Of a stretch of 64,000 bases of DNA, positions 21,303 to 34,512 are shown in pieces. The stretch lies in the NCBI GenBank assembly GCA_037157565.1, contig JAZHRO010000013.1, forward strand, positions 34,228,501 to 34,292,500, written 5' to 3'. Source of the stretch: Thalassia testudinum (lineage: Eukaryota > Streptophyta > Magnoliopsida > Alismatales > Hydrocharitaceae). Every line of letters begins with the position of its first letter. Positions within the stretch are counted from its first letter, which is position 1. Below the pieces are notes generated by a model, which worked only from the letters and a program-made list of their open reading frames with translations, was not told the DNA's origin and searched no databases. Position numbers and translations under genes: made by a program.

Positions 21303-24116
21303 TGAAATGACTCTTTCCAAGGATCGTTCGGAGTTTTCCGGAAAGTTAAGGACGCGAATGTAAAATTTGGCCCTTTTGAGTTGAGTTGTGAGCTTTGCGG
21401 GAAAGGAGGGAAATGCGAGGGGGTGTCACACAATTTCCCCCTCCCTCTCTCTCTCTCCCCACACACTCACCCACGCACACTCCATCCTCTCCACCCCAAA
21501 ACCCTAACCCCACTCCCTCTACTTAAACCCTCCACCCTCTCCATCTCCACACCCTTCACACCACCACCTCCACCTCCATCTCCTTACTGCAAGCGAGCCA
21601 CCAACCCCCCTTCCCGTCACTTTGCTGCCACAAGAGGAAGGAGAAGAGTAGAGCGAGGGGGATAGGGAGAGCGAGGGCGTGGGAGAGAGGAGGGAGCTCG
21701 AGGAGCTTGAGTGCGCGGCCGGAGGAGCATAAGCGGGAAAGCTTGCGTGCGTGGAGCACCCTTGCGACGGGTGCAGTAGCGAGCGCCGGAGTTGCAAGGG
21801 GAGGAGTCGCGGTCGTGGGAGCTCGGAGGAGCTCGTGCGGGAGGAGACGAGAGAGCTCGCGGGAGCTCAAAAAGGAGCTCGTGGGAGAGAGGACACCGGA
21901 GGAGAGCTTCTCAACCTCCTGCAGCTGTCAAAGTAGTTGTTGCAGGCATTGCGGGTGAAGGTTCGTGAGAAGACGAGCGTCGCGAAGAGTTTTGCATACT
22001 GGATTTCTCCAGTATCAGACGTCTAGAGCATCTGCCAGACGTCTGGAGCAGCAGCGGACGTCCAAAGCTAAAGTCGGATGTCTGAGAACTCGCGGAGTGC
22101 CGAGGTAAGCGTCCTGAACGCGCATGCATGCGCGTATGTTACGTACGTAACGTTGCGCTGTTCAGGTTTTAAACTTGTGAACGTGTGCGCAGGTACATGT
22201 CTTGGAAAGGCTCGCAAGCACCCTCTTCGAGGTGCTTTAGGACGTTTGGACGTCTCCACAAACGTCTGATAGATGCATCAGACGTTCGGGTGCACAGACA
22301 GACGTCTGGAAAGACCCAAGACGATTGTAAAGGGGTTCCAGACGTCCGCCAGCAATGCAGGAAAGCAAGGTTTAAGACGTCTGGGTATAGATCCAGACGT
22401 TTGATTTTAGATAGTATGCACGTTTTTGGCCTGTTTAGGACCCAATCGAAGTCGGATTTACGCAAACGAAATACCATCATTTTCCGCTCGAGTTTCTTTA
22501 CGTATTAATGACAATTATATATTGTTTTTGAACTCATCTGATGTAACTTAGTCACTGGTATAGGTCTCCAGCCTGTAGCGTGTTTGGGGCCCGCAGAGAT
22601 GACAGGACTGTGATTCTAGCCCTCAATTCTCCCGTGTTTCCTAGTAGAGTGGTTTACTTTAATATTAAGATTTAAATAAGTAAAGTGCTTGTTTAGAATA
22701 ACTTGATTGAACCTTAGGATGTGAAATGAACCCTAAGACAGAAACGAATGAATATTGCTTGAGCTATACTATTTACTTGAGATGCATGTTAAACCCTAAT
22801 TGCTAGCAAGTGTATTAATTACTTGATGTGATGCTTTCTCAGTTATTAAAATACGAGCTGCCTGTTATAAAAAAATGAAATCCAGGATGTGAACAGTAAG
22901 ATTTGAATGTTGAGAAATAGAATGAAAGGAATACAAGCATGAACCCTACGGGGAATTAGGAGAACTCCTGTATATGGAAAGAACCTTGTAAGTAGATGGG
23001 AAGTGAGTTGGCCCTTGTGTACATAGTACCGAGGAGAGCAATTGTCCCTTTAGAGTAGAGGGGAGCTTGTCGCCCCCTGGGTTGAGACCCGGGGTGGGTT
23101 TGGCCACTCTACATCGACTCATGTTTGGCCCTCACATACGTAGTACCGAGGTGAGCTACTTAGTGTAGGGAGGGAGGGAGCAAGCCGCCTCACGGGACCC
23201 AGGGTTAGGACTAACCACCATACATCGACTTTTGTTAGGCCCACTGGGCAAACCGGGATAGTTGGACGAGGGTATGCGAACTGTGGAGTGGCGAGACCCC
23301 TGTTCTGTTCTGAGAGGGCCGAACCCTGTGCTGTTCTGTATTGTACTTTTAGGTGTACCTACTAGTGGAAACGACTGACCACGTGGCAGTGCGGGGTCGC
23401 TACCCGTGCGCTTATCGCGTGTGCCGTAGTTACCGTTATGTCACGATCGTGACCTCGGGGTGGTTGACTAGGTGTAGAACTACCACGGGGGACTCTCCCG
23501 GCCAGGAGAGCACAATGTGTACATCCTACATCACGGGAAAGACTGCAATCATGATCGTCCCTTTGAGGGACAACCAAGTTCAAGAAATGACTAGATTTCT
23601 AATAGAATAAACAAAACAAAACCGCTTAGTTGAGCTAAATAGAATTGAATAATAAATTAGTTGCTTGTCTTATGTTGATTGCATGTAGATGGCTTAACTA
23701 CCATTCTACTCAGCGTTAGCTAACCATGTATTTTATAACCATGTTCAAGTTAGGGAGTTGAGCAGCCAACGCCACCAGCTGCAGAGGGAGCTGTTCTCAA
23801 TTGAGCCCAGCCTTAGCTGTATTTCCTTTTCGTTTCAGAGCTTCTTTTGTTGTAGTGAGTATTGATATCTGTAATACTGTTTCTGTTACATTTCTGTTAC
23901 TTTCCGCTGTTGTAGTTGTGATGGCATGCAATATTGCAAGACTTTTCGTTCTATTTCTTTTACTGTCTCTGTATTATTTTCTTCTTAGTTATATTACATA
24001 TGTGGTTGTGGAATATTTTTTGTTTTTGGTTATTTCTCGTTGAACGACTGGGTATTGGGATTAGTCGAGGCGAGCCGATCTCGAGTCTTGTAGGGATCTG
24101 AAATTAGGTCGTAACA
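21303..24116 (-). mobile_element. Solo LTR copy B of the large-LTR family, TSD ATAAG
   Basis: Read on the minus strand it starts TGTTACGACCTAATTTC and ends GAGTCATTTCA. It is 2814 bp long, flanked on the plus strand by ATAAG at 21298-21302 and 24117-24121. Homology to copy A runs through the first two thirds, including the TACGTAC blocks, the GTAGTTACCGTTATG region, the AGACGTCT array and the GCGACGCTCG start of the GC-rich part. The last few hundred bases differ between A and B, so they may be subfamilies. It interrupts the PMD pseudogene. Confidence 0.85.
22017..22402 (-). repeat. Array of AGACGTCT palindromes in solo LTR B
   Basis: Copies and near copies occur at 22017, 22037, 22056, 22075, 22242, 22250, 22262, 22280, 22300, 22340, 22374 and 22395. 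Spacing is irregular. The position in the LTR matches that in copy A. Confidence 0.8.
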
Positions 24117-24179
24117 ATAAGTCTCCGCTCATCAAGATTGGGCCTCTCTTCTGCTAATAGATTGGCAGCTTGATCCTAC

Positions 24180-25740
24180 TTAGCCAGCTGGAATTTCAAT
24201 ATGAATCTTATTAAATTAAATAACAAAAAAAGAACTACTTTAAATTAACTCAGTTGTGAAATATATATCTTGCTTCATTATACCTCCCTGTGACGACTTA
24301 TGCATCTCCGAGTTATATCATGGTACCATGTTGCATACTCCGACGTCACACTCTTGTGCTTATCACCTATGGGCACGATCTTTACAACTTGTTGATGACG
24401 TGCATCCCATTCTTGTATGTGTGGTTCATGGCGCTCCACTCAGTTCACGCTGCATTTCCCCCTCACATTCATGCCATGGAGATAGCTATTAGTGTCACAC
24501 TATCCGGTATTCTTTGTCCTTTAAATTGATTGGTGACACGATCCTTAAAACAATGTTCCATTATTTGGAACATGATAAGTGGCACTCAAGCATGCTAGAA
24601 TTCCTGACCAACGAGGTGGGATGACCGCATTTCTGTTAGTACTATCTCAGTATATGGCTCCCATACAACCTACAAGAAAAACAAAGCATTGACATTTATG
24701 ATGAAAAGTACTAATTGAATTTCATTAAAACTTAAGGGAAGATTATATACTTAATCTGACTGTACATCAAAAGAATCGCGGTAAGGTTGTAGAAGATGTG
24801 AGGGATGCTCTATCATGTCAAAGTTGGCTCCCATCAACAAGCGATAGGTCTACCATGCCAGTCGGGTTTATGGTACACAATAGGAGCAATGTGTGGAAAT
24901 TACTCCCATGCTTATATCTGCAACAGTATCAACGAGCCCCTGATCTATCCGATGACATTTCATGCTGCCAAACATATGTGACGATATAGCTATGCTAGGC
25001 ATGTGGACCCCCATCTGTATCTTGTCATTATCCTGAAGTGCCTTAGCAGTGGCAGGAAGATCAATGAAACCAAAGATCCAAGCTTGCCCAAGAAAAGTAC
25101 ACCTCCCATTATTTGCAAGATGTATGCTTGGGCATACTGTGGACAATGACATCCAATGCATCCTCTGGTAACTTATGAAATGTTTGCGCAGGCCATGTGA
25201 GGCTTAAGCGTGCCCCCTTCAAACTGAGGGGTCTAACTCTAAGCAACTCCTGGCATATGTTATACTAGGAGTCCACTTTCGTTGCACTTGAAAAAGATTG
25301 CACATTTTTCATTAGAAATAATATCATTAACATGAAATTAATGGAAACAATGTTTATGATCACATTATTATAATGTAATTCTGATGATCGGTAAGCTGTG
25401 AATGAGAAGGCCTTAGATCACCACTACAACTTGGAGAGTAATGTTTATCTCCCATAAATGCATGTGGAAAGTATGTGTCTCGGGTCTCCAATGCTCTACC
25501 AATGTTGTGATGAGATGCCAATCTAGAGAAATAAATAGTATATGCAAAAGAGGTTCAAACCTAGACTGCTGGATGCATGTCACAATACGGTCATGTGGCT
25601 GGTTGTGATGCAATTTGGCTTTTCGTCTCTGACATTTCAGCCATGCTGACTTATAAGAAATAATTGTAAACATGTTTGTTAGATCAAATAAATTCTGAAA
25701 AAAGAAGCGTGTATTTGTAAGGACATAGATGCCCATATGA
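24180..25740 (-). pseudogene. Plant mobile domain (PMD, MAIN-like) gene relic
   Basis: The minus strand, 5' to 3', reads DRIVTCIQQSRFEPLLH, then DWHLITTLVEHWRPETHTF and LWEINITLQVV (25413-25560). After about 150 bp without homology come ICQELLRVRPLSLKGARLS, FHKLPEDALDVIVHS, AYILQIMGGVLFLGKL, FLPLLRHFRIMTRYRWG and a run with stops to FPHIAPIVYHKPDWHGR (24840-25265). These match the PMD family (aminotransferase-like, PF10536), known from MAIN/MAIL1 proteins and often carried by transposons. At least four stops are in the second block. The weakly similar stretch down to 24180 and the tail at 20850-21302 may be the rest. PMD proteins act in silencing and genome stability; this copy is dead. Confidence 0.82.
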
Positions 25741-27540
25741 CCTTCCTACACAAATCATGAACGATGTCCGGTTGCAAGTATGATAGCTCCTAATCAATGG
25801 GTCCTGGATCTATCTGCATGTGTACAATAGCTCATGATTAACAACTGGAGTACAAAAAAAAATCAAGCCCCTTCTGATTTGTTGGCCAACTCATGCAATT
25901 TAGATTCCTTTTTTTGTTTATATCTTTTTTTCTTATTTACCTTTTTAGGGGGGAATCACAATGTCTTGGAAACCTCATCTACCATTAACTTCACTTGTAA
26001 CCTGTGCACATTGTAACTAGAAACCCACTTGAGGTAGGATAGACCCCTCCTAAAATCAGCTCATTCATGTATTCTTCAATGTAATTGATCCTATATTTTA
26101 TTTGTCTCACGGTCATTAGTGAAATAAGCTGCCTATTCTTTTTAGCAGAAAGTTACTCCACTTTCATATTCCCTAATTGAACAGTGCTGAATGATCTAAT
26201 TATGGTGCTTGCCTGGGTTTGGGAACTTCAAAGATTTTCCTACATCCTTATTAAAAATCACCAAATTAATCTAGTTCACATTTTGTTTGAGATCACGGGA
26301 TTGTGAAAGAAAATGATAGATTACATGTACATGGAAAGCAAACCATGGATTCTGATTCCAAGGAAAAGGAATCCATGGAATCCAATCACATTACGTCAAT
26401 CTAGATGAGCTAGGTTGCAATTTTTCTTGGCAAGTGATTTGAAAATGATGATGTTGTGATAGTTTCTAAGGTGTTTGAAGCGGCTGAAATGTTGCTGTAT
26501 GATCAGATCAGAATGCATATAGGGTGGTGTGACTGAATCATTCGTTGGAAATCAATGAATAAACTACACAAGAAAGGAATACTGGAATTTAGTTACATGA
26601 AAAGTGATTCTGAGTTCACACTAGATCACTACATGTGGAGGCACATGCTGTTTATTTATGTATTTGTATTTTACCCGAGCTGATTTCAGGTTCCCAACTG
26701 GCTACATGCTGTTATTTTGTGTTTATACAAGAAAGTGGCTTCACCAGTTGATTTGCATCCTTGACAGAAAAATGACATATCAAAATTAATGGACATGGGA
26801 TTCAACATTCCACTGTGGTTGCTAACAAGGGCCATAAGACTGCACCATTTAAGTCTATGTGACAGAGCATCAGGAATGATTTGTAATTGTTGAAAGAGAG
26901 CTTGCAAACATTACTCATCATAAAGTGCAAAAGCTAAAATGCTGCACCAAACAAAATACTAGCAAGATAAGCCCCAACTCCACCTCAACCCCTGCCCGAC
27001 CCAACACCCCCCACCCCCTTTTCCTTGGCCAAACATGCAGCAGGTTGATGTCCACTGCCTTGGAGCGGCCTCCTAGCCTGCCCTTTTCAGCCCCCTCATC
27101 ATTGAATTACAGCGGTGCATCCTCCAAAACGTGTTGATGTCAACTTAATCCATCCTGTCATCTTATCCTTACAGCATCATTTACTCAAAATTCCGATATT
27201 AGTGTGGCACTTCCCACCAAAACAAGGAAATCAGAAATTGCAAAACACACAAGGCCAAAACTTCAGATTCAGGGTACAAATCAAATTATGAATGTTTACC
27301 CATAAGGCAAAATATCAAACTGTACTAATGCTAAAAATTGACAATGTCGGCAATATCATAGTACAGAGATCAGCTTGTAAACTACCGCATTGTTCCAGTT
27401 GAAACTGCTTGTTGCCATGCACTTCTATATGAAATTTATAATGCAATCCAGAAGATACTGTTTCCAATCAAATCGATAACACTGACACACATTTCGGCCA
27501 ATTGAGCAGAACATATAGAACATCAAATCCCAATCTACCA
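25741..27540. other. No recognisable gene
   Basis: AT-rich sequence between the PMD and MULE relics with no coding signal I can support. Both neighbours are on the minus strand, so transposon or gene flanking sequence is possible. Confidence 0.45.
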
Positions 27541-27580
27541 CCCAATCCTTGTAAAAAAAACCCAATCCTTGTAAAAAAAA
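27541..27580 (+). repeat. Exact 20-bp tandem duplication
   Basis: CCCAATCCTTGTAAAAAAAA is present twice, head to tail and identical, directly after the MULE coding end. It may be recent slippage or an assembly artefact. Confidence 0.9.
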
Positions 27581-29830
27581 TTAGCACAGCTGAACCCTAT
27601 GGAAAATAGGGGTGCACTCTGGCAGGCTCGAAGCACCAAATGGACAAGTAAATGGCATCAAGAAACATGCAACAAGAAAAATTAACATACCAAGATTACA
27701 ACAACGCCTCCTATTATATCCAAGGCCATCACACAAGTCAAATTTATTTAAATTCTTTTGTGCATTACTATCTCTTGGTTGCTTGGTATGTCTTGAAACA
27801 TTTGTTATATTGGATGAGGGATGGTTTACAATTGGCACATTTGGCGCATTAGATGGAGGTACATTTGATGATGATGCAGAAGCGACTTTAATAGTACAGT
27901 TGTGCCTTGTGTGTCCTGCTTTACCACACTTGTAGTTATTTGGTTGCGAGAATTCTCGGAAATCTATTCCATTCTGTAGATGAGTAGATCTAGGTCGATC
28001 CTTTGTGCGCTTGCATGTTGAGAATACATGATTGTTTGTTGAGAATAGGATAAAACCTTCTTTAATATCATTAAAGCTGTTGCTCTCAAGTATACACCAA
28101 TGCGGCATGAATGCATCCAAATTCAAGTACTTGTGAGCAAGTGTAGCTAAAGCATGTGAACATGGAATCATCTAGATTTGTCATTTTCCACAAGTGCATG
28201 TATTTGTTGTTACGTTTATTGTTCTAGTTTCCCCCCCTTTCATGCTATATGCTGTACGTTACTCCCTAATCACAACTTCAAATTGTAATTTAAGACCCCA
28301 GTGATACATTTTTGCAATGTGCCCATGGGCAACCATTCTCCAATTCTGCAATTTACTGCTAGCCCAAGTGGTGTAAACTTTAGATTTAGTTAATGTAGAT
28401 TTAGCATTGTCTTGATGATCTCGAAAGTACGCCGTGCAATTATGAAATGTTTTCTTCACCAATGCAGCGATCGGTAAAGATCTTGAATCTTTTAAGATTT
28501 TTATATGCTGTCATATACTCTCATTTAGATTCACCATCAAAAGCAAGTGCCCACGTTTCATTTGGAATTGATTGCCTCTCAAACCAAGTGGGGCCATCTT
28601 CCTTTAATTCCATAAATTTTTTCATACAAGCATTGAGTTTAAGTGGATAGGTATGAGGGAAAGTTCTTTACACAAGTTTTTTCATTGTTGTTATTTTACA
28701 CATGTCATTGAAATTGTTGGAAACATGACGTGAACAAAATCCCCATTGCATAAATGGAGGAAGCATCCCTATTTTTGGATTTCTCATTGTTGCCTATACG
28801 CTTGTATGTCTATTTAAAATGATGTAGACCAGTTCATATCTTTCTCGAATAACAAAGTACCTAACATATGTTAAAAACTATACCCATGTTTCTTCCCCTT
28901 CCTTGTCTACTAGAGTAAACGATAGTGAGATAGTGTGATTGGCTTCATCCATACTGTTGGTAATTAACAACTTTTGCTTGTTTTTGGCATACAAGTGTAT
29001 GCCATCAATGCTAATAAGTCTCCTGCACTTTTGTAATGCTTCAATACATTGCTCAAATGCCCAGAACGCTTTCCTAAAGATTCTTCTGCCATCTCTCGAG
29101 GGTCTCATGTTCCACTCAAAGTCAATGTCAGTCTTAGGATATGTCTCTTTGATTGCATGAAATAAGTGTATCATGTCGTTATAAGACTCATTTCAATCAC
29201 CGTGTGCAATCTCAATTTTTTTTGGACATCCCAGACTCATTTCGACATCATGCAAGTGTTTAATTCCTTGACCTTGATAGTCGTTAATTCTTACACATTT
29301 CACGAGGTAATGTGCCATGAAATTACAATCCAACTAGAGATGGTTTAAACTAGTAATAGGGGTATAACGTGTGCGATCCATCAACAATGCCAACAATAAA
29401 TTTGCCATCAAATTTCTTCATATGTCTACGAAGTCTCCATCTACAATTCTTCTCCTTGTGATTGCATTCAACAACCCACACTTTTCTATCTAATTCACGA
29501 ATGGAGAAGTTATATTAATGTCTAATATGGAAGTCTTTTATTACAAAAATTAAATCATCCTTAATATTGAATGCCTTTCCAACATGAAACTGTCCACCAA
29601 GTCTCATATCAACAACACTTATCTAGACTCAACAGAAATGTTATAGGAACCATCGTCCATAACGTAATGCACATTGTTGCTACCACATCCATCCAATCGT
29701 ATGTGAGGTGGGGTCATGTGAGAAATCATTGGGTTCATCTTCATGGTTGCCGTCATCATCATTTGATGAGATATCATTGAAACCACCATGATCATTTCCA
29801 AAATTAGGAGTAGTATGCCCAATCAAATCA
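27581..29830 (-). pseudogene. MuDR-type (MULE) transposase pseudogene
   Basis: A cut-and-paste DNA transposase reads from 29830 down to 27581. An acidic N-terminal stretch is followed by WRLRRHMKKFDGKFIVG-like text (the MuDR N-terminal region, near 29400). The catalytic region (28878-29174) has FWAFEQCIEALQKCRRL and ISIDGIHLYAKNK, with the first catalytic aspartate, then VDKEGEETW. It continues through WFERQSIPNETWAL to KMYHWGLKLQFEVVIRE. The SWIM zinc finger reads CTCGK (28190 region) and, after two stops, MIPCSHALATLAHKY. A zinc knuckle YKCGKAGHTRHNC follows with its first cysteine replaced by N. Stops and frameshifts throughout make it non-functional. I did not find terminal inverted repeats. 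Confidence 0.9.
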
Positions 29831-32110
29831 TATGTGAGCTACACCTCTTGTGGTTGGATAATTGTAGTACTTACTAGAGGTTGGACAATTAGAGTACTCG
29901 TAGGAGGTTGGACGATTGGAGTACATTTGGAGTGTTTGGTGTGGAACCAAGCTCGACACTAGTGAATGGTTTGTATGGTATGTCTAATCTTGTTTAGTTA
30001 TCATTTTAGTTCTTTAGTTTAGTTGCTTTCTTTTGTAATGGAGAGATTGTCCTTTTCTATAGTATTTTGGACTTACTGCATTATTTCCTTTTGGTCAAGA
30101 GTTTGTTTATTTATTTAATTACTGCATTATAGTTTGCTTGTTTGGCTATTATAGTTTGCTTGTTTGGCTATTCTGGTTTTATGATTATGAATTAGGTGAC
30201 TATGGATCTTATGGTTGGTATAAGAAATTTTATTCGACAACTCAAGTTCTACTAATTGTACACAATCAATGGAACTTGTGTTGTCACAAGAGGATTTGAG
30301 GTGCAATAGCAACTTGAGCAAGGAGTCCTTAAGGTAGGTCTCCCAATGTTCCTCGTAAGATGTTTGAAGGTAATCTTGTTTTTATGCCCAGTGTATGTCT
30401 AAATGGAAGGGTTTCTTTCAGAGTTGCTTCTTATAGGAAAAGGGTTGCAAGAGGGTACTTGAGCTACAAATTTGAAGGAGCTCTTGGAGGACTTGCACCA
30501 AGGTAGGGACTCCCTGTAGTCGAGGTTTTTGTTCTTTTTTGTATCTTTTTCTATATTATGTCTTGTGTTGGTTTGTGTATGTGATGTTCACAATTTTGAG
30601 AATATGTCATTTTGTAAACTGTGTACCTCAAACGGTTTATGAAAAATTTTCTTGTGATTTCTCAATGATTTTATTGCTTGAACAATAGTTTATACGCAAA
30701 GCATTGACCGCACAGATCTGTAGGACATTATATCTCAATGCTACTCTTCCTCAAATATGAAGCTATTTGTAGGAAGTGTGTTTTTTAAGTGGGGCGGGCT
30801 CTTAGCCGAAGGTCACATGATGAAGTATGTGATGGAATCAAGATCATGGGGTTCAGGTAGCCGCTCTAGCTGTAGCTTTGTGAGCCTCATCCTAGTGGGA
30901 ATAAGGAGCATAGGTTAACTATGGTTGAAGAGGTGATCTATTTATTGCCGTTATATGGGATCTAGTCAGACCTCCTCTGTGTGTAGCTATAGTTAACAGA
31001 TTGTTAAGTGTAAGGCCATTGGTTTCATCACAATATACTAAGTATGTCTACTGGCAACAAAGTGCACAGACACAACATGAACTTCTTTAATACTTGTAAT
31101 TTGTCTTACCACTATGAGAATCATTCGACTGATTGAGCTAGATTGTGATTGGTCTTTGTTTTAGCTATGATTTTAAACTGTTTTCGCCGCTGAGCTCCCC
31201 AGTGTGGGATCGGATCCATCTTCTAAAAAACCTCCTGAGTCACCCTCTCCTTGATCCCGAAATTTCCAATGAGATTTTAGTAAAATCTAAACTGGAGTCT
31301 AAGGTGGTCAATTTGTGGAAATAGATCATGATTGGCCTTTGTTTCATCTATGATTTTAAGCTTTATTGTTGGTGCCAGTTGAGTTTCATTGAAATGGCCC
31401 ATTCCAATGGGCGACACATTTCTCCACAGTCTATATATCAAAATTCCTGGATTTTGTGGTAATATGACAAAATGTTGACATTTTGATGTAATTTCAACAC
31501 TTCTTTACAGTGATGACGAGATTTCCCCATTTTGTTGAAATTTCACCAGTATTTGCAATTCCAACGCAATTTCTCTTATTGCAAGTCCTTCCTCTTGGGC
31601 TAGAATCTAGACTTCTTGTACCTAGATTTAAGCATCACATAATAATATATCTAAGCCCCGTATAGTTGGTTCTAAGCAAAAATTATCTCCAAATATCTGG
31701 ATCTAATCAACTAGATGCCTAGATCTACACTCCCCTTAGGTAGTTCTAAGCTTCACTCAGCTATAGAAGCATGGATCTAAGCTTCATAAAAATTTCACTC
31801 TTAAAACAATATTATCTATATTACTACCAATCAATACTTGCTTATATCTTGGTTAGTTCGTAGGCAATATCTTCTTGATTATCATACCTTATATGTAAAT
31901 TTGTAAAGGTTCTGGAAAGAGTACTGTGATTACATTCAACCCATGCATAGCACCAACAATAGCATCAAGGAAGTGGTTAGAATGGCGATGACAAATAATA
32001 GCATGGATGCCACTCGCCACTCTTATTTTGTAAACAGGGTATGTTGGGAACTTTTCTTAACCTAATATTTTAATTTTTATTTATTATAATGTTTATGATA
32101 CACTTCAATA
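29831..32110. other. No recognisable gene; two small repeats
   Basis: AT-rich sequence without a supported coding region. A 22-bp unit ATTATAGTTTGCTTGTTTGG is tandemly doubled at 30126-30169. A 40-bp block (GATTGGTCTTTGTTTTAGC) near 31149 recurs with changes near 31328. Confidence 0.45.
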
Positions 32111-32529
32111 TGTTGGCGGGAGAAGGGAAGAGAAAAAGAGGCCATCGACATGGAAGAGGAAGAGATGAGGGAGTTTTTGAATGTGAAAAATAGTTTATTG
32201 CAACTCAAAGGAAAATAAGGAGATTTGGTTTCTATTTAAAGAGAACCAATCTCAATTACAAACCTAATTACAATCGGAACTAATTTAGGAATTGCAAATC
32301 CTATTTCCTAAATAAACTCAATCATTTGACTACTCCTAAAATTACTCAATCTTAAATTTGGATTCAATCAATCACCAAAATAAGTTGCCGCATGTGGCAC
32401 CAAACCAACTTATCAAACCCTAAACATATTCCAAACTCACACATGCACACATATGCATTCAATGCCCAACATGGGCCCATTGACTTTGCCATGTTGCATT
32501 GCCACGTTGCTTATTCCCACACGCTAACA
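32111..32529 (-). repeat. 3' LTR of E1
   Basis: On the minus strand it starts TGTTAGCGTGTGGG after the polypurine tract and has a TATA-like TCTTTAAATAG near 32240. It shares long blocks (for example AACCAATCTCAATTACAA and GGAATTGCAAATCC) with the LTRs at 34513, 34799, 40088 and 40560. Confidence 0.7.
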
Positions 32530-32986
32530 TGCCCCCTCAAGTTGAGTCCTGAGAGGGTGAAGACTTGCATGAACTTTTGTGAGGCTAGTTGCCCCACTAA
32601 TGGAATTCATAATCCACATCAATGTATGCTTCCACTCTTTATTGAACACATCTTCTAGAACAACTACGAGGCTTTTTGCAACCGTAGTAGTCATTGCTTC
32701 TTTGGCAACCTCGGAAGTTATTGATATTGTCGCAATTGTCTTCTCTTCTTCTTTGAGTAATGTCCGAGTGTTCTCTAAATCTACAAATGTAAATGAGACC
32801 ATGTAATTCTACTTCTACCACTTCTTTGCCTTAATTCTCTCTTGATTTTTAGGTGTACTTTCCATAATAACATGGAGTTTGTAGATGATTCAAGCCTCTG
32901 CGCTAGCTATAACTGCAACTTGGGTGATCTCTGTGCCTTTTCTTGTATGTCCAGGAGTCAAACTGTTATACCTTAGCATTCCCTAG

Positions 32987-34258
32987 CAAGGTTTAGGAAG
33001 TCAGTATGTGGTATGCAATCAATTGGGTCATCGAATAGCGAGTATGCGGTATTCGAACGAGTATGCGGCCAAGTATGCGGTTTTGCATTTTTTATTTAAA
33101 AAATATAAAATAATTAGGTAATTTATTAAATTTTGTGTTATATATAATGTTATAATTATGTAAATGTCTCAAGTAGTATAATAAAAAATAAAGTCTAGAA
33201 CCATATAATTTGACATCTTTAATTATTATACAACCTAGAATATAAAAGATTTGACATCTTGAAAAAGGAAAATGTAGAGATTAGAATTTAGATGTTCATT
33301 TAAACAAACACAAAAGAATTGACAATAATGTTGAACACAAAATGACATTTAACATAAATAATTGATGTAAAAAACAAGACCCTAAAAATAAAAAACCTAA
33401 AACAAAAATCAGACCTAGAAATTGATGTGAAAATCTGACTCAACAATTGATTTATTTAATATTAGGAATGATTTATACATATTGTCACATACAGACCCTA
33501 AAAATCAGATACAAACAAGTACAACATTAGAAGTATATGCAACATTTGAGACACATGCACGATGTCACAAACAAATTGGACCTTAAATATCAAACCCAAT
33601 AAAAATCAGACCCTAAAAATAAAAAACATAAAACTAGAATCAGACCGTGAGATATATACCTCCAGTGATGGTGCAACCTCCAATGTTGGTCGGCGATCGC
33701 CGGTGGGTGATGGCAGCGCTGTGCGAGAGGCGATGCAGCACCCGACAGGACGATGGTAGCGCCGCAGCGAGAGGCGGTGCAGCAGCACCCGACAATGCTG
33801 CACTTGACGTTGGTGGGTGATGGCTAGTGGGTGATGGCAGCGCTGTGTTAGAGGCAACAGAGAGGGTGACGCGCTGCCAGCAGAGAGGGGGACACACTGA
33901 CGGCAGAGAGGGAGATGAGGGTTTAAGGCGATGGCAAAGAGGGGTTTAGGTGTTCTTAATGGGTTTGGGTTGGGATATTAGGCATTCTCGGTGGCAGAGA
34001 GGGGTTTAGGATATCCAAGAAATTTTATTTTTAGGTGGGTCTTTTTTATGTGAGGCCCTAAAGTTTTTTTTTAAGAAGACCTCATTAGTGGATCTATCTC
34101 AAAAGCGGGTGACTACTCAGCTGAGTAAAGGCCTACTTGGTCCGACTACTCACCCAGGCCTGCTTATAGCACCGCATTGCATTACACAGTTCGGGGAAGG
34201 GTCCACCTACGACTTTGCGACTCTCTACTCGGCCTAGCGGTCGACTTCCTGAACACTG
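32987..34258. mobile_element. Non-autonomous hAT element, 1272 bp, TSD TTCCCTAG
   Basis: It is flanked by the 8-bp duplicate TTCCCTAG (32979-32986 and 34259-34266). The ends are CAAGGTTTAGGAAGTC and the complement of CAGTGTTCAGGAAGTC, a 16-base inverted repeat with 13 matches. Subterminal GTATGCGG copies occur at 33050-33085. An 8-bp target and CA(G/A) ends are the hAT signature. The interior is AT-rich apart from a GC-rich part (33650-33960) with repeated GGTGGGTGATGGC; I see no transposase domain. The empty site is shown by the paralogous text at 39827-39835. Confidence 0.85.
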
Positions 34259-34512
34259 TTCCCTAGTACATGAGAGGTTTACATGCCCCCTAAACTTGAA
34301 CTTTGAGGTTTTTTTGCCTCTTCTTGTACCCACCAGAGCCAATGTCCTCTACTTAGCCTTCCCGTGTGCATGAGAGGTTCACGCACCTCAAACTTGAACT
34401 TAACTTGGCTTGCGCTTGACCTTTGGCACAACTTCATATGTCATGTGTAAAGAGAGCTTTTCTCCTCCACATGTGCGACATTAATAGGCCTGAAAGACTT
34501 GCTTTGATATCA

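Noticed and set aside
21519..21958. Several 80-104 codon frames
   Set aside because: GC-rich part of solo LTR B, with the same artefact as in copy A.
27612..27935. 107-codon plus-strand frame
   Set aside because: Antisense shadow of the MULE transposase pseudogene.
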